Shown here: one piece after another, positions 31,105-40,791 of the stretch
Numbering within the stretch: the stretch's first letter is position 1
How the letters are laid out: every line of letters begins with the position of its first letter
Source: Streptomyces sp. NRRL F-6676
Lineage (GTDB): Bacteria; Actinomycetota; Actinomycetes; Streptomycetales; Streptomycetaceae
Length of the DNA: 64,000 nt
Direction of reading: 5' to 3'
NCBI RefSeq assembly: GCF_000725625.1
Contig: NZ_JOHS01000010.1
Location: 1-64,000 of the forward strand
Notes under the pieces: generated by a model
What the model was told of the DNA's origin: nothing
The model's input: the letters and a program-made list of their open reading frames with translations, nothing else
Database searches by the model: none
Program-made: the position numbers and the translations under genes

Positions 31105-33011
31105 CGGCTGTTGTTCCCCTGGACCTTCCCACTCGACTTGTAGCGCCCCAGCCCCGTCAACCGAGGCACGAGCCACACCCCTTGCTCACCGAGACCGGCG
31201 CGGGCACCGGAGGCCGGACTGCCTGCCACGGTCTCCACTGTGTCGACCCGGAGTCCGTGTACCTCGTCCGGCCAGCGAACCTCCCAGGTCTTGCTGACCT
31301 TGAGGGAGGCGTGCAGCTCATGGCGGAATCGCTCCGAGACCACGGCGATCGGCCGGTCCTCGTGCATCACCGCGTACGGAGGGCTCTGGTCGGCCGCCAT
31401 GGGCAGGTCGTGCAGCCGACGCAGCGCGACGGAGTCGCCGGGACGGACATGCGCGGCCATGTACTCCTGCAACTCGACGGGATCGTCGTGGAAGCCGTCG
31501 GAGCCCGGCGGATGCTCGCCGCACACATCGCGGCCGACGATCTCGATGCCCCGACGCTCGTACGACTTCCATCCGCCGATGTACCAACGGCCGAGTGCCC
31601 GATGGAAGCGCACCTGAGCAGTTTCCGGGGCATCGATCCGGTACAGATCGGACCGGGGACGCGTCATGGCGACGTACAGCGCCCGTGCCTCGGCCGCAGG
31701 GTCCACGTGGGTGTGGTACCTGCTCAGCTCCGCCATGGTCGGTGGCTCGACCACAATGACCCGGTCGAACTCCAACCCCTTGGCCCGGTGGACGGTGGAG
31801 ACCACGAGGGATGCCGGGGCCACGGCAGCCAGGTCATCGGGGAACCAGCCCTCCGCCACCGACCGTCGAACCTTGGCCAGGTCCAGTTGCCCACGGCCCC
31901 CGCGAGCCACGGCCCGCAGCGAGCGCCACATCCGGTCGACGTCCGCCCCGGGCGGCGTGCCGGTCTGCTCGACGAGCTCGTGGAAACGCTGCTCACCGAT
32001 CACCGTGGAGCCGGTGCCTCGCAGCACTCCCGCCACCCACGCGGGCACCGGGCGGTCCTGCGCGGAGCGCTGCAAGCGGTGGGGAATCCCGTGCTCGTGC
32101 AGCGCCTCAGCGATCACCAGTGCCTGCCGGTTGTCCCGACACAGGACGGCGCAGGTGTCGGGGAAGTCGCGGAGCGAGTCGAGGGTGAACGAAGAGGTGA
32201 GTGCGCCGAAGGAAGGCAGGCCGAGGAGCCCGTTCCGCAGCTCGCCGTACACGCGCCCGCCTTCAGCAGCCGCCGGATCCGTCTCCGAGGGCAGCTTCTG
32301 CAGAACGGTGCCGAGCGGCAGGGCCGTGCTCGCCTCGTCGGACTCGGCGCGGAAGTTCCGCGAGAGATGCAGTTCGACCAGGTCGTCCGGGTAGGAAGCG
32401 CGCAGCCAGTCGAAGAAGTAGTTGGTCTCCGCTGCGCGCGCGTCGGGGTCGGAGACCTGGAATCCGTAGATCGCCTGGGCGGGATCACCGACGACGGTGA
32501 AGCCACAGGAGTCCTGGAAGTGGTCCAACAGGGTCTCGACCATATTGCGCCGGTCCCCGACGAGGTCCTGTACCTCGTCGATCACCACATGGGCCGGCGC
32601 GCCCGGCTCACCGGCCTCGACGGCTCCCTTGGTGATGGCGTCCTCTGCCTGTCGGATGCGCTCGTCGAAGCCGTACCGGCCCCAGTCCTCGTCCGGGTAG
32701 GCGCTGGTCAGCAGGGAGTACGCCCATGAGTCGAAGGTCTGTGCCCGGACCCTGCGGGCCTGCTCGGCGTGCCGGGAGATGCGGTCCTTCAGCTCCCGTA
32801 CGGCGGCACGGGAGAAGCTCAGGACGAGTATTTCCCGTGCCTCCAGGGCGTCTTCCTCCCGGCTCATCAGAGCGTCCAGCCGACGGATCAGGGTGTGCGT
32901 CTTCCCGGAGCCGGCGCCGGCGGTCACCAGGACGCGTGCGTCCCAGGGTTGGTCGACGACGGCCTGCTGCTCCGACGTGAGCGTCGGGCTGTCGGCGTAG
33001 GCGTCGGTCAT
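31101..33011 (-). CDS. UvrD-like SF1 helicase
   Basis: A 636-residue superfamily 1A helicase. Motif I is TAGAGSGKTHTL (residues ~31-42), motif II is VIDEVQDLVGDRR (~142), motif III GDPAQAIYGFQ, motif V STVHRAKGLEFDRVIVV (~405) and motif VI ALYVAMTRPRSDL (~443). The last ~150 residues are a beta-rich domain of unknown type with no nuclease motif that I can see. ATG 33011 overlaps the stop of the GHKL/helicase fusion (ATGA) and its own stop overlaps drmA. It is not a standard DISARM gene. Confidence 0.88.
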   Translation of the reverse strand: MTDAYADSPTLTSEQQAVVDQPWDARVLVTAGAGSGKTHTLIRRLDALMSREEDALEAREILVLSFSRAAVRELKDRISRHAEQARRVRAQTFDSWAYSLLTSAYPDEDWGRYGFDERIRQAEDAITKGAVEAGEPGAPAHVVIDEVQDLVGDRRNMVETLLDHFQDSCGFTVVGDPAQAIYGFQVSDPDARAAETNYFFDWLRASYPDDLVELHLSRNFRAESDEASTALPLGTVLQKLPSETDPAAAEGGRVYGELRNGLLGLPSFGALTSSFTLDSLRDFPDTCAVLCRDNRQALVIAEALHEHGIPHRLQRSAQDRPVPAWVAGVLRGTGSTVIGEQRFHELVEQTGTPPGADVDRMWRSLRAVARGGRGQLDLAKVRRSVAEGWFPDDLAAVAPASLVVSTVHRAKGLEFDRVIVVEPPTMAELSRYHTHVDPAAEARALYVAMTRPRSDLYRIDAPETAQVRFHRALGRWYIGGWKSYERRGIEIVGRDVCGEHPPGSDGFHDDPVELQEYMAAHVRPGDSVALRRLHDLPMAADQSPPYAVMHEDRPIAVVSERFRHELHASLKVSKTWEVRWPDEVHGLRVDTVETVAGSPASGARAGLGEQGVWLVPRLTGLGRYKSSGKVQGNNSR

Positions 33012-36000
33012 TTGGCGCTCCACAGATGCTCGAACTGGGTGAAGGCCAGGGCCTTGCCGTAGTTGGTGATGTTGTCGCGGACGTTGAGGATCAGGCACAT
33101 CTCCTTGCCGCCGTTGCGGGGACCGCGCAGGCCGCGGCCGATCATCTGCTGGTAGACGTTCGGGCTGTAGGTGGGACGCGCGACCACCACGGCACGGGTG
33201 GCGGGAGCATCGAAGCCCTGCGTGAGGACGCCGTAGTTGGTCAGCACGCGAAGCCCGCCCTGACGGAAGGCCGCGATGCGGTTGCTGCGGTCCGAGGGGC
33301 TGGTGGCGGAATCGACGGCGCCGGCGGTGATGCCCCGGTCGTTGAGCTTGGCCGCGAGAAACTTGGCGTGGCTCACCGAGGTGGCGAAGACCAGCACCGG
33401 CCAGTCGCGGGGCATGGCAAGAATCTTGTCGATAATGCGTTGGTTGCGATCGTGGTCGTCGGCCAGACGCTGTTCCGCGGCCCTCGACAGGACGCTCATT
33501 TGGTCGGCTCGGGTCTTTTCGTCCTGAGTCAACTCAATCGTGCCGCCCAAGAGCTCGTCGTGCTCGACGCGGGCCAGCATGCCGAGATCCTGTAGCTCCA
33601 TGTAGGGGTCACCCTGGAAGATGCCGTCGTCCAGACGCTTGCCACCGAAGCGCTGAACGAGTCGGCGGGTCTGCTCCTCATTGGTGTTGCGGAAGGGGGT
33701 GGCCGTAAGACCCAGCAGGTGTCGTTCGGTGCGTGAATGCGGAAGGCCCAGTTGGGCGAGTATGTCTGTGTACTGCGGAGAGATCGCCACGTGGGCCTCG
33801 TCGACGATGACGAGGGCGGCCTTCCGCAGCCAGGCGTAGCTGTCGGTTTCCAAGCAGTTGCGCAGCTTCGCGTCAGTGGCAACAACGAGTTGGGGGCGGC
33901 CCACGATCGGCCCGGCCTCGTTCGTCGACCACAGGCGACTGATGGACAGCTGCTTCTCCGCACCCACCTTGTCCCAGACGAACTTCCAACTTTGGACCGC
34001 CTGCTCGCACAACTCCTCGGTCTGCGCGATCCACAGGATCGGACCGCCGAGGTCGTCGTCCTGCTTGATCCACCGAATCACGGCCTCGGCGGTCACCCGG
34101 GTCTTGCCGGCACCCGTCGGAAGCGAGAGCATCCCACGCTGCGGCTGGGCGCGGTCCAACATGTGGAAGATGTTGGCGGCCAGGCGTTCCTGGTAGTCGT
34201 GCAGCCGGGGGAACTCCCGCGGGCCGTCCACATCGATGCGAGGTGCAAGCTTCGGGGTGCTGAAGCCGGCGAAGGCGTCGGGGAACTGCAGGTCGGACAC
34301 GAACTTGACCGCTGACACCGAGCCGGTGAACGAGGAAGGGGCATGGTTCGGGAACCGCGCCTGGATGTCCTTGGCGTAGGCGTGGAGGACGCCGTCCCCG
34401 TGCGAGTTGTAAGCCATCTGCGCGATGCGCTCGGCAGAGGGCCTGCCCCCTCCGAGTTCAAGCCGTTCGCTCTCCAGCAGTCCCTCGGGGAGACGTTCTT
34501 GCAGCACCTTTGCGCCGAGCAGCAGCGCGAGTTTCTCGACCACTGTGTCGGCCTCGCGGACTGCATGCAGGGCTTGCTGGGTCTCCTTGTTCTGCTCGTG
34601 CTGGCGCTGCATCGCCAGCACGGCCCGGCAACCCGCGTCCCCCAGGTTCCAACGCAATTCCCTGTCGGCGGCGAGGAGAGCGTCAAGACGTGACTTCGGG
34701 TTGAGGACCAGCACCGTGGCGCCCAACAGCGCGCTCTTCAGTGGCTTCGGCTTCATACCGTTGGGTGTCTTGGTGATCTCGTCCAGCTCGGAGCAGTACT
34801 GCAGCTCGTAATTTTTGACAGCGTTGCCCAGCCGCTGTCGCAGCGTCGGGTAGGCGTCGACAAGCTTCATCGATTCACCGGAGGGGACGTGCCGGATCTC
34901 CTTTGTGACCACGTGGGCGAAAGGCAGCATGCCCCACTTGTCGATCAGCAACTCGGCGTCCTTGGGGCTCGCCGTGAGGAGAGCGGGCACAGCCTCGGCG
35001 CGGAGCGTCCGATACTCCTCGGTGGAAGCGGCCACCGCAATTTCGCCGTCCTCCTTGTTCCCCCAGCTCTCACCGATGCGGCACCGGGTGAGCCCGTCCG
35101 GGAAGGGCAGATCGAGGCGGGTCATCAATACATAGGTGTTGCCGACGAACGCGTCGTCCTCGCTGACGAGCAGTTGCTCCGTCAGCTTGATCCACAGTGC
35201 TTCGGGTACTTGCTCCACCTGCGTGGGCAGGCCGAGCTTCCGGGCCTTCTCCTCGCTGATCTTCGCGACTGGCAGCACATCGGCGTAACCCGTGAGCTGG
35301 GGCCCTACCGCATCGGCCGGACGGCGTAGTCCTTGAGAGGTCGGGAGCATGCCGTACTTGCGCACCATCCAGCGAAGAGGTGAGGGAACCGCAGAGCGCG
35401 CGCTCGCGGCGGCACCGATCTGCCGGGTCCATCGCTCGACGACCAAATGGTCCGGCAGAGCCTGGACGAACGCGGCCCGCCCTTCGTCGGACAGCAGGAG
35501 GAGCAGGTGGAGTGAGTCGGCGAAGGCCGAGCCGTCTGTCGTCATGCGGTTGATCGAGGGTCGGCTCTTGCTGCCGAGGGTGCGGCAGTAGTCCTCGTAA
35601 AGGGCCTTGCGGTACTCCTCGTACCAACTCTCCCCGGCGGCCTGGGTCGCCTGCCACGGCTGTGAGCGGAGACCGAACTCGCGGAAGACGGCCGTGTCGT
35701 CCGAGTGGAACGAGAGGTCGACGGCGACCGACCGGTCCCGGGAGCCGTCCTCGGGCACGATCGGTCCCGGCAGGAGGCAATTCCGCATCGGATGAAACGC
35801 GCCGTCGAGAGCGAGGACATGCAGCATCTTCAGGGGTTGTGGGAATCGGGAGTGGATTTCGCCCACCACGCTCGAACCACCGGCACGACGAAACAGCTCC
35901 CAGAACCGCCGCCAGTCGCGGGCGCTGTAATCGGCGAAGCCCTGGTCGAGCACTCCCACGAACCGGCCGCGACTGTCCGCCTCACGGATGCCGAGCGAGC

Positions 36001-37774
36001 TGAGGGCCATCTGGAGGGACGGGTCGTCCGAGAGTTTCGGGTGTACGTAGACGAGGTCGTCCCTGAGACCGTCCTGCACGCTGCGCCGCCACACCTGACC
36101 GGCGCCGGGTGCGACCAGATCTCCGGTCTCGGTCAGAACGATCCGGGCCCGTCGAGCCTCCTCCGCAAAGGGGTGACGCTCTGTGATCATGTCGGCCAGG
36201 ATTCGGACGGCAACCGCTGAACCCTCCGGCCTGGCACGGCCGACAAGTGCCTCCAGCCACTCAATGACGGTGGCCCGCCGGTGACCGGCCGCATCAAGAA
36301 TGTGCTCCACCTTGCCCGAGCGAAGCTCCGTGGCTTCGACGGACGGGTGCAACCAGTCCGTCGGCCGGCCGGGACATGCACTCCACATGCGGAGCCACTC
36401 CGGCTTCAGGACCTTGCCGGACCGGCGGCCCTCGTCCGGATGGATACGAAGGTCACCAGGCACCCGCAGACAACCATCCTGATCAGGGAGGGAGGGGAGA
36501 ATCGCGGTGAGCTTCCAGATGCTCTTGGTGAGAAGCGCGTCCGCCCAACTGAGGGTCTCTGCAGTTTTGTCCCGGCCGGGGAGAAATACGAGGTAGGCGC
36601 CAGGATCCTCTGCGGGAGCCAGTTCAGGAAGGGACGTCACCACCAACTTGGCGGCCACTTGCAGCAGCTCCTGGTTGAATGGGCTCGAGTCCAGGAGATT
36701 CTGCCGGTCCTCGTTGGTCTTCCACGCACCGTTGAGGGCACCGCTCAACGTCATCTCGTATTTGGTGGGGAAGAAGGACCAGAACGTGCCACGACCCCTG
36801 GCAGGGTGGGCATACGGCAAAGCGCCACCGAACTCAGGAACTGCCCATGAGACGTCGATGGTGGCTCGGTCATGCAACTCGCCCGCAGTGCCGCGCGCCG
36901 CCGCGGTGGGCTGGTGGGCGGCTGTGAACACCTTCCAACTCACGCTGGAGGCGGTCCGACCGGTGCCCTTCTCGTGGATGATTCGACGTTCACCATCCTG
37001 TTCGACCGAAATCACTCGTCGAACCACGGGCATGCGCTGCCGGTCCTCCAGGACGACTTTGCCCACGTGGGAGGAGAAGAGCTGGAAGAGCTTCGGAAAC
37101 TCCTCCTGGCCATTCTTGGCACCGGGGTTGTGGATGTCGTTGGCCAGTCGCTTCGCTGCTCCGGGAAGCAACGGCAGTCGCACAACAGTGGTGGCCCACG
37201 ACCGCAGTTCGTCAAGAACTTTGTCGACCTTCCGTTCGGCGGCCTCGTCGAGCGGACGGGCCATCCGAAGTACCGGAGCCTCGAAGTCGGGCTCCAGAGC
37301 ATGAGCGGCGATGCGGGCGATCTCAGCGCGCGACCAGGCACGGTCGAAGCCGAAACTGCCGGTCTCACTGAAGAACTGAGGCGCGTCCGTCACCACAAGA
37401 TAGGACTTGACGCCGACACCGAAGCGTCCGATCTGCCCGCCGCGCTTGCGGGAGACTCCCATGCGAAGGATGGTCTCCGTGCCTTCGGGAGTCACGGGGG
37501 TTCCCTGGTTGGCGCAGTAGAGGTGCTCCTCGGTGAGAACGACGTGGACGGTGCCGCCGGGCTCGTTGGCGATCTCGTCGGCCGCGTTCTGCACGATCTC
37601 GAAGAGCTGACGGTCGCCATACCCACCCTGGGTGATACGGCGCTCTCCATTGGCATGTTCCTGGATCAGCCCGGAGTCCACGCGGTACGTCTCCAGCACG
37701 CGTGCGGACTGCTCGAGGATCTTGCTGATCACGGGCGAGGACGGCGAGGGATCGCCCGACGGCTGCTGCGGCAC
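33008..37774 (-). CDS. GHKL (sacsin-like) ATPase fused to SF2 helicase
   Basis: A 1588-residue protein, first gene of the leftward operon. Residues ~40-200 are a GHKL/Hsp90-like ATPase as in sacsin N-terminal domains: N box FEIVQNAADE (59-66), G1 CANQGTPVT, G2 QIGRFGVGVKSYL (~114-125). About 950 residues of helical, unassigned sequence follow. The C-terminal ~400 residues are a complete SF2 helicase: LHDYQERLAANI (Q-like), LPTGAGKTRVTAE (~1215), VIVDEAH (~1325), GLTATPFR (~1358) and YQQMIGRGLRGPR (~1545). GTG 37774 has only a weak GGAA upstream. I infer a large DNA-sensing or DNA-translocating motor. Confidence 0.85.
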   Translation of the reverse strand: MPQQPSGDPSPSSPVISKILEQSARVLETYRVDSGLIQEHANGERRITQGGYGDRQLFEIVQNAADEIANEPGGTVHVVLTEEHLYCANQGTPVTPEGTETILRMGVSRKRGGQIGRFGVGVKSYLVVTDAPQFFSETGSFGFDRAWSRAEIARIAAHALEPDFEAPVLRMARPLDEAAERKVDKVLDELRSWATTVVRLPLLPGAAKRLANDIHNPGAKNGQEEFPKLFQLFSSHVGKVVLEDRQRMPVVRRVISVEQDGERRIIHEKGTGRTASSVSWKVFTAAHQPTAAARGTAGELHDRATIDVSWAVPEFGGALPYAHPARGRGTFWSFFPTKYEMTLSGALNGAWKTNEDRQNLLDSSPFNQELLQVAAKLVVTSLPELAPAEDPGAYLVFLPGRDKTAETLSWADALLTKSIWKLTAILPSLPDQDGCLRVPGDLRIHPDEGRRSGKVLKPEWLRMWSACPGRPTDWLHPSVEATELRSGKVEHILDAAGHRRATVIEWLEALVGRARPEGSAVAVRILADMITERHPFAEEARRARIVLTETGDLVAPGAGQVWRRSVQDGLRDDLVYVHPKLSDDPSLQMALSSLGIREADSRGRFVGVLDQGFADYSARDWRRFWELFRRAGGSSVVGEIHSRFPQPLKMLHVLALDGAFHPMRNCLLPGPIVPEDGSRDRSVAVDLSFHSDDTAVFREFGLRSQPWQATQAAGESWYEEYRKALYEDYCRTLGSKSRPSINRMTTDGSAFADSLHLLLLLSDEGRAAFVQALPDHLVVERWTRQIGAAASARSAVPSPLRWMVRKYGMLPTSQGLRRPADAVGPQLTGYADVLPVAKISEEKARKLGLPTQVEQVPEALWIKLTEQLLVSEDDAFVGNTYVLMTRLDLPFPDGLTRCRIGESWGNKEDGEIAVAASTEEYRTLRAEAVPALLTASPKDAELLIDKWGMLPFAHVVTKEIRHVPSGESMKLVDAYPTLRQRLGNAVKNYELQYCSELDEITKTPNGMKPKPLKSALLGATVLVLNPKSRLDALLAADRELRWNLGDAGCRAVLAMQRQHEQNKETQQALHAVREADTVVEKLALLLGAKVLQERLPEGLLESERLELGGGRPSAERIAQMAYNSHGDGVLHAYAKDIQARFPNHAPSSFTGSVSAVKFVSDLQFPDAFAGFSTPKLAPRIDVDGPREFPRLHDYQERLAANIFHMLDRAQPQRGMLSLPTGAGKTRVTAEAVIRWIKQDDDLGGPILWIAQTEELCEQAVQSWKFVWDKVGAEKQLSISRLWSTNEAGPIVGRPQLVVATDAKLRNCLETDSYAWLRKAALVIVDEAHVAISPQYTDILAQLGLPHSRTERHLLGLTATPFRNTNEEQTRRLVQRFGGKRLDDGIFQGDPYMELQDLGMLARVEHDELLGGTIELTQDEKTRADQMSVLSRAAEQRLADDHDRNQRIIDKILAMPRDWPVLVFATSVSHAKFLAAKLNDRGITAGAVDSATSPSDRSNRIAAFRQGGLRVLTNYGVLTQGFDAPATRAVVVARPTYSPNVYQQMIGRGLRGPRNGGKEMCLILNVRDNITNYGKALAFTQFEHLWSAK

Positions 37775-37823
37775 GAGAAATTCCGTTTTCTGTTGATACT
37801 TAAGATGTGTTGGTGCAACCGGG

Positions 37824-37861
37824 GGCCGGCCGTACTCGGGTTGACACGTGTACGGCCGGCC
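37824..37861. terminator. 12-bp perfect inverted repeat
   Basis: GGCCGGCCGTAC and GTACGGCCGGCC are separated by a 14-base loop in the gap between the small gene ending at 37886 and the start of the big operon at 37774, both leftward. It may terminate the small gene's transcript or act as an operator for the operon. Confidence 0.45.
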
Positions 37862-37885
37862 GATGTCGGTCGACGGCTCGGCGTG

Positions 37886-38263
37886 CTAGGGAAGTTCGAT
37901 GATCACGACGACGACGGCATAGCGCTTGTACGGGGAACGCCTGCGCGACGAGGGTGAGGGGCGGCGGGTGTCATAGGTCCGAGACGGCGGTGCGAGCCGT
38001 GCTCGCTGTCGACGTGGTCGCGGCGCGGAACGGGACGTCGCATCGATGCCGGGTCCCGAACTGGGAACGCGGTCGTTACGGGCGAGGATCCGGCGGTAGT
38101 GGGCGATGGTCGGATACGTCAACCCATGCGTCGCGAGAAAATCGGATGCGAGGTCCGGGTCCTCGCACGATTCGTAGGCCGCAATCAACTTGCGCATTCG
38201 CTCAATCGATGACTCGCCACTGTCGGCAGAACCGTCCGAGGAATCATCGCGGTGTTCAGGCAC
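37886..38263 (-). CDS. Small HTH-like protein at the head of the defence operon
   Basis: About 125 residues. The middle SIERMRKLIAAYESCEDPDLASDFLATHGLTYPTIAHYRRILARND looks like a helix-turn-helix of the transposase/resolvase kind; the C-terminal 55 residues are Arg/Ser-rich and end VVVVIIELP. No family is recognised. GTG 38263 follows AGGGGGG at 5 bases; an in-frame ATG at 38299 lacks this. Base composition is closer to the AT-richer gap beside it than to the flanking chromosome. It could be a regulator of the system. Confidence 0.6.
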   Translation of the reverse strand: MPEHRDDSSDGSADSGESSIERMRKLIAAYESCEDPDLASDFLATHGLTYPTIAHYRRILARNDRVPSSGPGIDATSRSAPRPRRQRARLAPPSRTYDTRRPSPSSRRRSPYKRYAVVVVIIELP

Positions 38264-38673
38264 AGTTGCCCCCCTGTGAAATTGAGTGCGGTGCTTCACT
38301 CACACTCGCTGGCATGACCGGCGTGCTTGCGGTGTTGTGGGGGGAAACGAACAACCGCGCACCTCTGTTGCGGATGTTTTCCGAGAGGGGTCTGGTGCCG
38401 TTGGTTCAACGCTAGAGAGTTTCCGGCCCCGAGTCAACCTTTTGATGACGCGAATCGCGGGCGGGCTGAATATGGAATTCCACTTCTGCACCGAAGCCGA
38501 GGGGTTTTTGTCCGGTTCTTTGCTGCATTGTCGCGTATGGCTGAAAAGTGCAATCGGTATCCGTGGAGTCGACCGTGCCGAGTGTGTCAAAGGAAATTGT
38601 CACGGCCGAAGACCGTCAAATGCCGGTGTTATGCTCGCCAGGACATGGCCATCCGACCAGGGGGCGGGAAGCA
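38264..38673. promoter_or_regulatory. AT-richer divergent promoter region
   Basis: A 410-bp gap between the small HTH-like gene and the rightward operon, clearly less GC-rich than the rest of the window (runs such as AACCTTTTGATG and GGGGTTTTTGTCC). TATGCT at 38630-38635 is a good -10 for a transcript starting near 38642, only ~30 bases before GTG 38674; the -35 is weak. No gene is supported inside. Confidence 0.45.
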
Positions 38674-40791
38674 GTGGACGGCGGGGAGGACTTCGGTCCC
38701 TGGCTGCAACGGCAGTTGCAGCGCGCGAACATGAAGCAGGCCGAGCTGGCGAAGGAGGCCGGGGTCACCCGCGCCGCCGTCTCCGCCTGGATAACCGGGC
38801 GAGCGGTTCCCCGGGACGAGACCATGCGGGCCATAGCGGACGCCTTCGGCGCCGAGTACGCCAGCATGCACACCCGCACGACCGACGTCGCCGGCAACGG
38901 GCGGCCCGTGCGTTGGTACCACCGTCCCGCCTACACCGATGGTGGCCGGGACTTCGGCAACGCCGCGACGTTCGCGTTCGACGCCGACGTGGAGGTGTTG
39001 GCCCGGGAGGCCACGCAGAACAGTCTCGACGAGCGGCTCGACCGGAGCGCGCCCGTGCGCGTCCGGTACACCATCCACGAGTTGACCGGGGAGAACCTCG
39101 CCCGCTTCCGCGAGGCCATCCGGTGGGACGATCTCTTCCCGCACTACGAGGCGGCCGCTGCGCAGGAGCAGAAGGTCGGCCGGGTCATCGCCGAGGGACT
39201 GCGCGACATGTACGAGCGCGATCGCCTCGTCCTGCTGCGCGTCGACGACTACAACGCCTTCGGTCTCACCGGTGACGACTACGAGGACGGACGGTTCGCC
39301 GCCGTCGTACGCCGGCAGCTGGACAGCCGGAAGTCCGACACGAGCGCGGGTGGATCGTACGGTCTGGGCAAGGCCACTCTCTGGGCGACCAGCAGCCTCG
39401 GCATGGTGCTCATCAACTCCACGCTCTCCGTACCGCACGAGGGACGGACCGAGCGACGTCTCGTCGGCCGGCTGGATCTTCCGTGGCGGACGGTGGACGA
39501 CGAGCCGTTCGCAGGGCCGGCCTGGTTCGGTGAGCCGGACACCGCACCCGGCAGCGAAGGCGTCGCCCGGTCGTGGTGGGCGGACGAGGAGACCGTCGAG
39601 CGGCTGCACCTCACCAGGGAGAGCTCCGCTCCGGGCACGTCCTTCCTCATCGTCGGAGCACACGACGTGGCGAGCATCGCGGCCGACTCCGGGAAGGGAG
39701 GGGACGAGGGAGACGACGAGGACACGGTGCAGGCCATGCACGCGCGTCTCGTCGACGCCCTGGGGCGCAACTTCTGGGCGGCCATGACGGCCGGCCGCAG
39801 CACCGCCCCCGTCCTCGAAGCCTCCGTGCGGACCCTGCGCAACGGTCACGTCGTGATCGACGAGGAGCGCGTCGATCCCTACCTCGTGCAGCCGTCCCGT
39901 ACGCGGGCGCTCAAGGCGTACCTCGACGGGGAGACCGTCGACCGGCTGACGGAGACCGGGCAGGTCGCGCTCGCCCGGGTGCCGCTGACCGTACCGGCGC
40001 CGCGCGGGCAGCGAGGAACGGCCGAGCACGAGGCCGTGCTGCTCGTGACCGCGGCGGAGGACGGGGACGGCAAGCCCAACCAAATGGTCACGATGCGTGG
40101 CAACCGCATGGTGATCAGGGAGGCGAGGGTGCCGGATCTGCCGCTCGGCACCAATCCCTTCCAGGCCGTTCTACTCGCCGGCCATGCTGCGGGGGAGGAT
40201 GCCGCCCAAGCCGAGCGGGCCGAGGCGTTCCTCCGGGCGTCCGAGCCTCCGGAGCACGACAAGTGGGGGCAGACCGACGAACTGCGCTCGGTCTACTCGG
40301 CCACTGCCCACCGCAGGATCCGGGAGTTCACGAGTGCCGCCTACCGGTCGGTGCGCGAACTCGTCGGACGTGCTCAGGCGAAGAGCAAGGAAGGCCCTCG
40401 GGCGTTGCGTGATCTGTTGCGACTGGACGGCGGTTCGAGTCCGACCGCTCGCGGCGGGGGAGCACCGACGATCCGGGGCCTGGACGCCGAACTCGACACG
40501 GCGGGTGCATGGCACGTGAGGGCGGAGGTGCGACTCCCCGCCGGTCAGGACCCCTGGTTGCTCAGCCCGGTCGCCAAGTTCGACGTCCGCTCCGGGACCC
40601 GGCCGGTGGTGGGTTGGTCGGAGGTCGTGGCAGGACAGAACTGCGAACTCGTCGAAGGCGGGCTGCTGTTCGCGGCCGGCGCGCGCAGTGCCTCCTTCAC
40701 GGCGGTGACCGACGTGTCCACCCACCCCGTCCGCGCCGAGTTGGCGGGTTTGGTCGTCGAACTGCAGAAGACGAGGGGGGCGTCCGCGTGA
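38674..40791 (+). CDS. HTH-XRE plus GHKL ATPase protein
   Basis: A 705-residue protein. Residues ~5-60 are an XRE helix-turn-helix (LQRANMKQAELAKEAGVTRAAVSAWITG). A GHKL-type ATPase follows: N box LAREATQNSLDE (~111-121), a D-containing G1 region LLRVDDYNAFGLTG, and G2 GGSYGLGKATLWA (~226-238). The rest is beta-rich with a long helical part (EHDKWGQTDELRSVYS). The fold order resembles paraMORC-type ATPases of restriction systems, an inference. GTG 38674 is preceded by GGGCGGGAA and a -10 box; an in-frame GTG at 38548 would lie upstream of that promoter. The stop overlaps the next gene as GTGA. Confidence 0.8.
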   Translation: MDGGEDFGPWLQRQLQRANMKQAELAKEAGVTRAAVSAWITGRAVPRDETMRAIADAFGAEYASMHTRTTDVAGNGRPVRWYHRPAYTDGGRDFGNAATFAFDADVEVLAREATQNSLDERLDRSAPVRVRYTIHELTGENLARFREAIRWDDLFPHYEAAAAQEQKVGRVIAEGLRDMYERDRLVLLRVDDYNAFGLTGDDYEDGRFAAVVRRQLDSRKSDTSAGGSYGLGKATLWATSSLGMVLINSTLSVPHEGRTERRLVGRLDLPWRTVDDEPFAGPAWFGEPDTAPGSEGVARSWWADEETVERLHLTRESSAPGTSFLIVGAHDVASIAADSGKGGDEGDDEDTVQAMHARLVDALGRNFWAAMTAGRSTAPVLEASVRTLRNGHVVIDEERVDPYLVQPSRTRALKAYLDGETVDRLTETGQVALARVPLTVPAPRGQRGTAEHEAVLLVTAAEDGDGKPNQMVTMRGNRMVIREARVPDLPLGTNPFQAVLLAGHAAGEDAAQAERAEAFLRASEPPEHDKWGQTDELRSVYSATAHRRIREFTSAAYRSVRELVGRAQAKSKEGPRALRDLLRLDGGSSPTARGGGAPTIRGLDAELDTAGAWHVRAEVRLPAGQDPWLLSPVAKFDVRSGTRPVVGWSEVVAGQNCELVEGGLLFAAGARSASFTAVTDVSTHPVRAELAGLVVELQKTRGASA

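Noticed and set aside
31101..33011. A GajB-like identification of the UvrD-like helicase
   Set aside because: Motifs show SF1 helicase only; no GajA-type TOPRIM partner is present, so Gabija is not supported.
38548..38673. Upstream start of the HTH-GHKL protein
   Set aside because: The candidate -10 box at 38630 lies inside it, and GTG 38674 has the ribosome-binding site.
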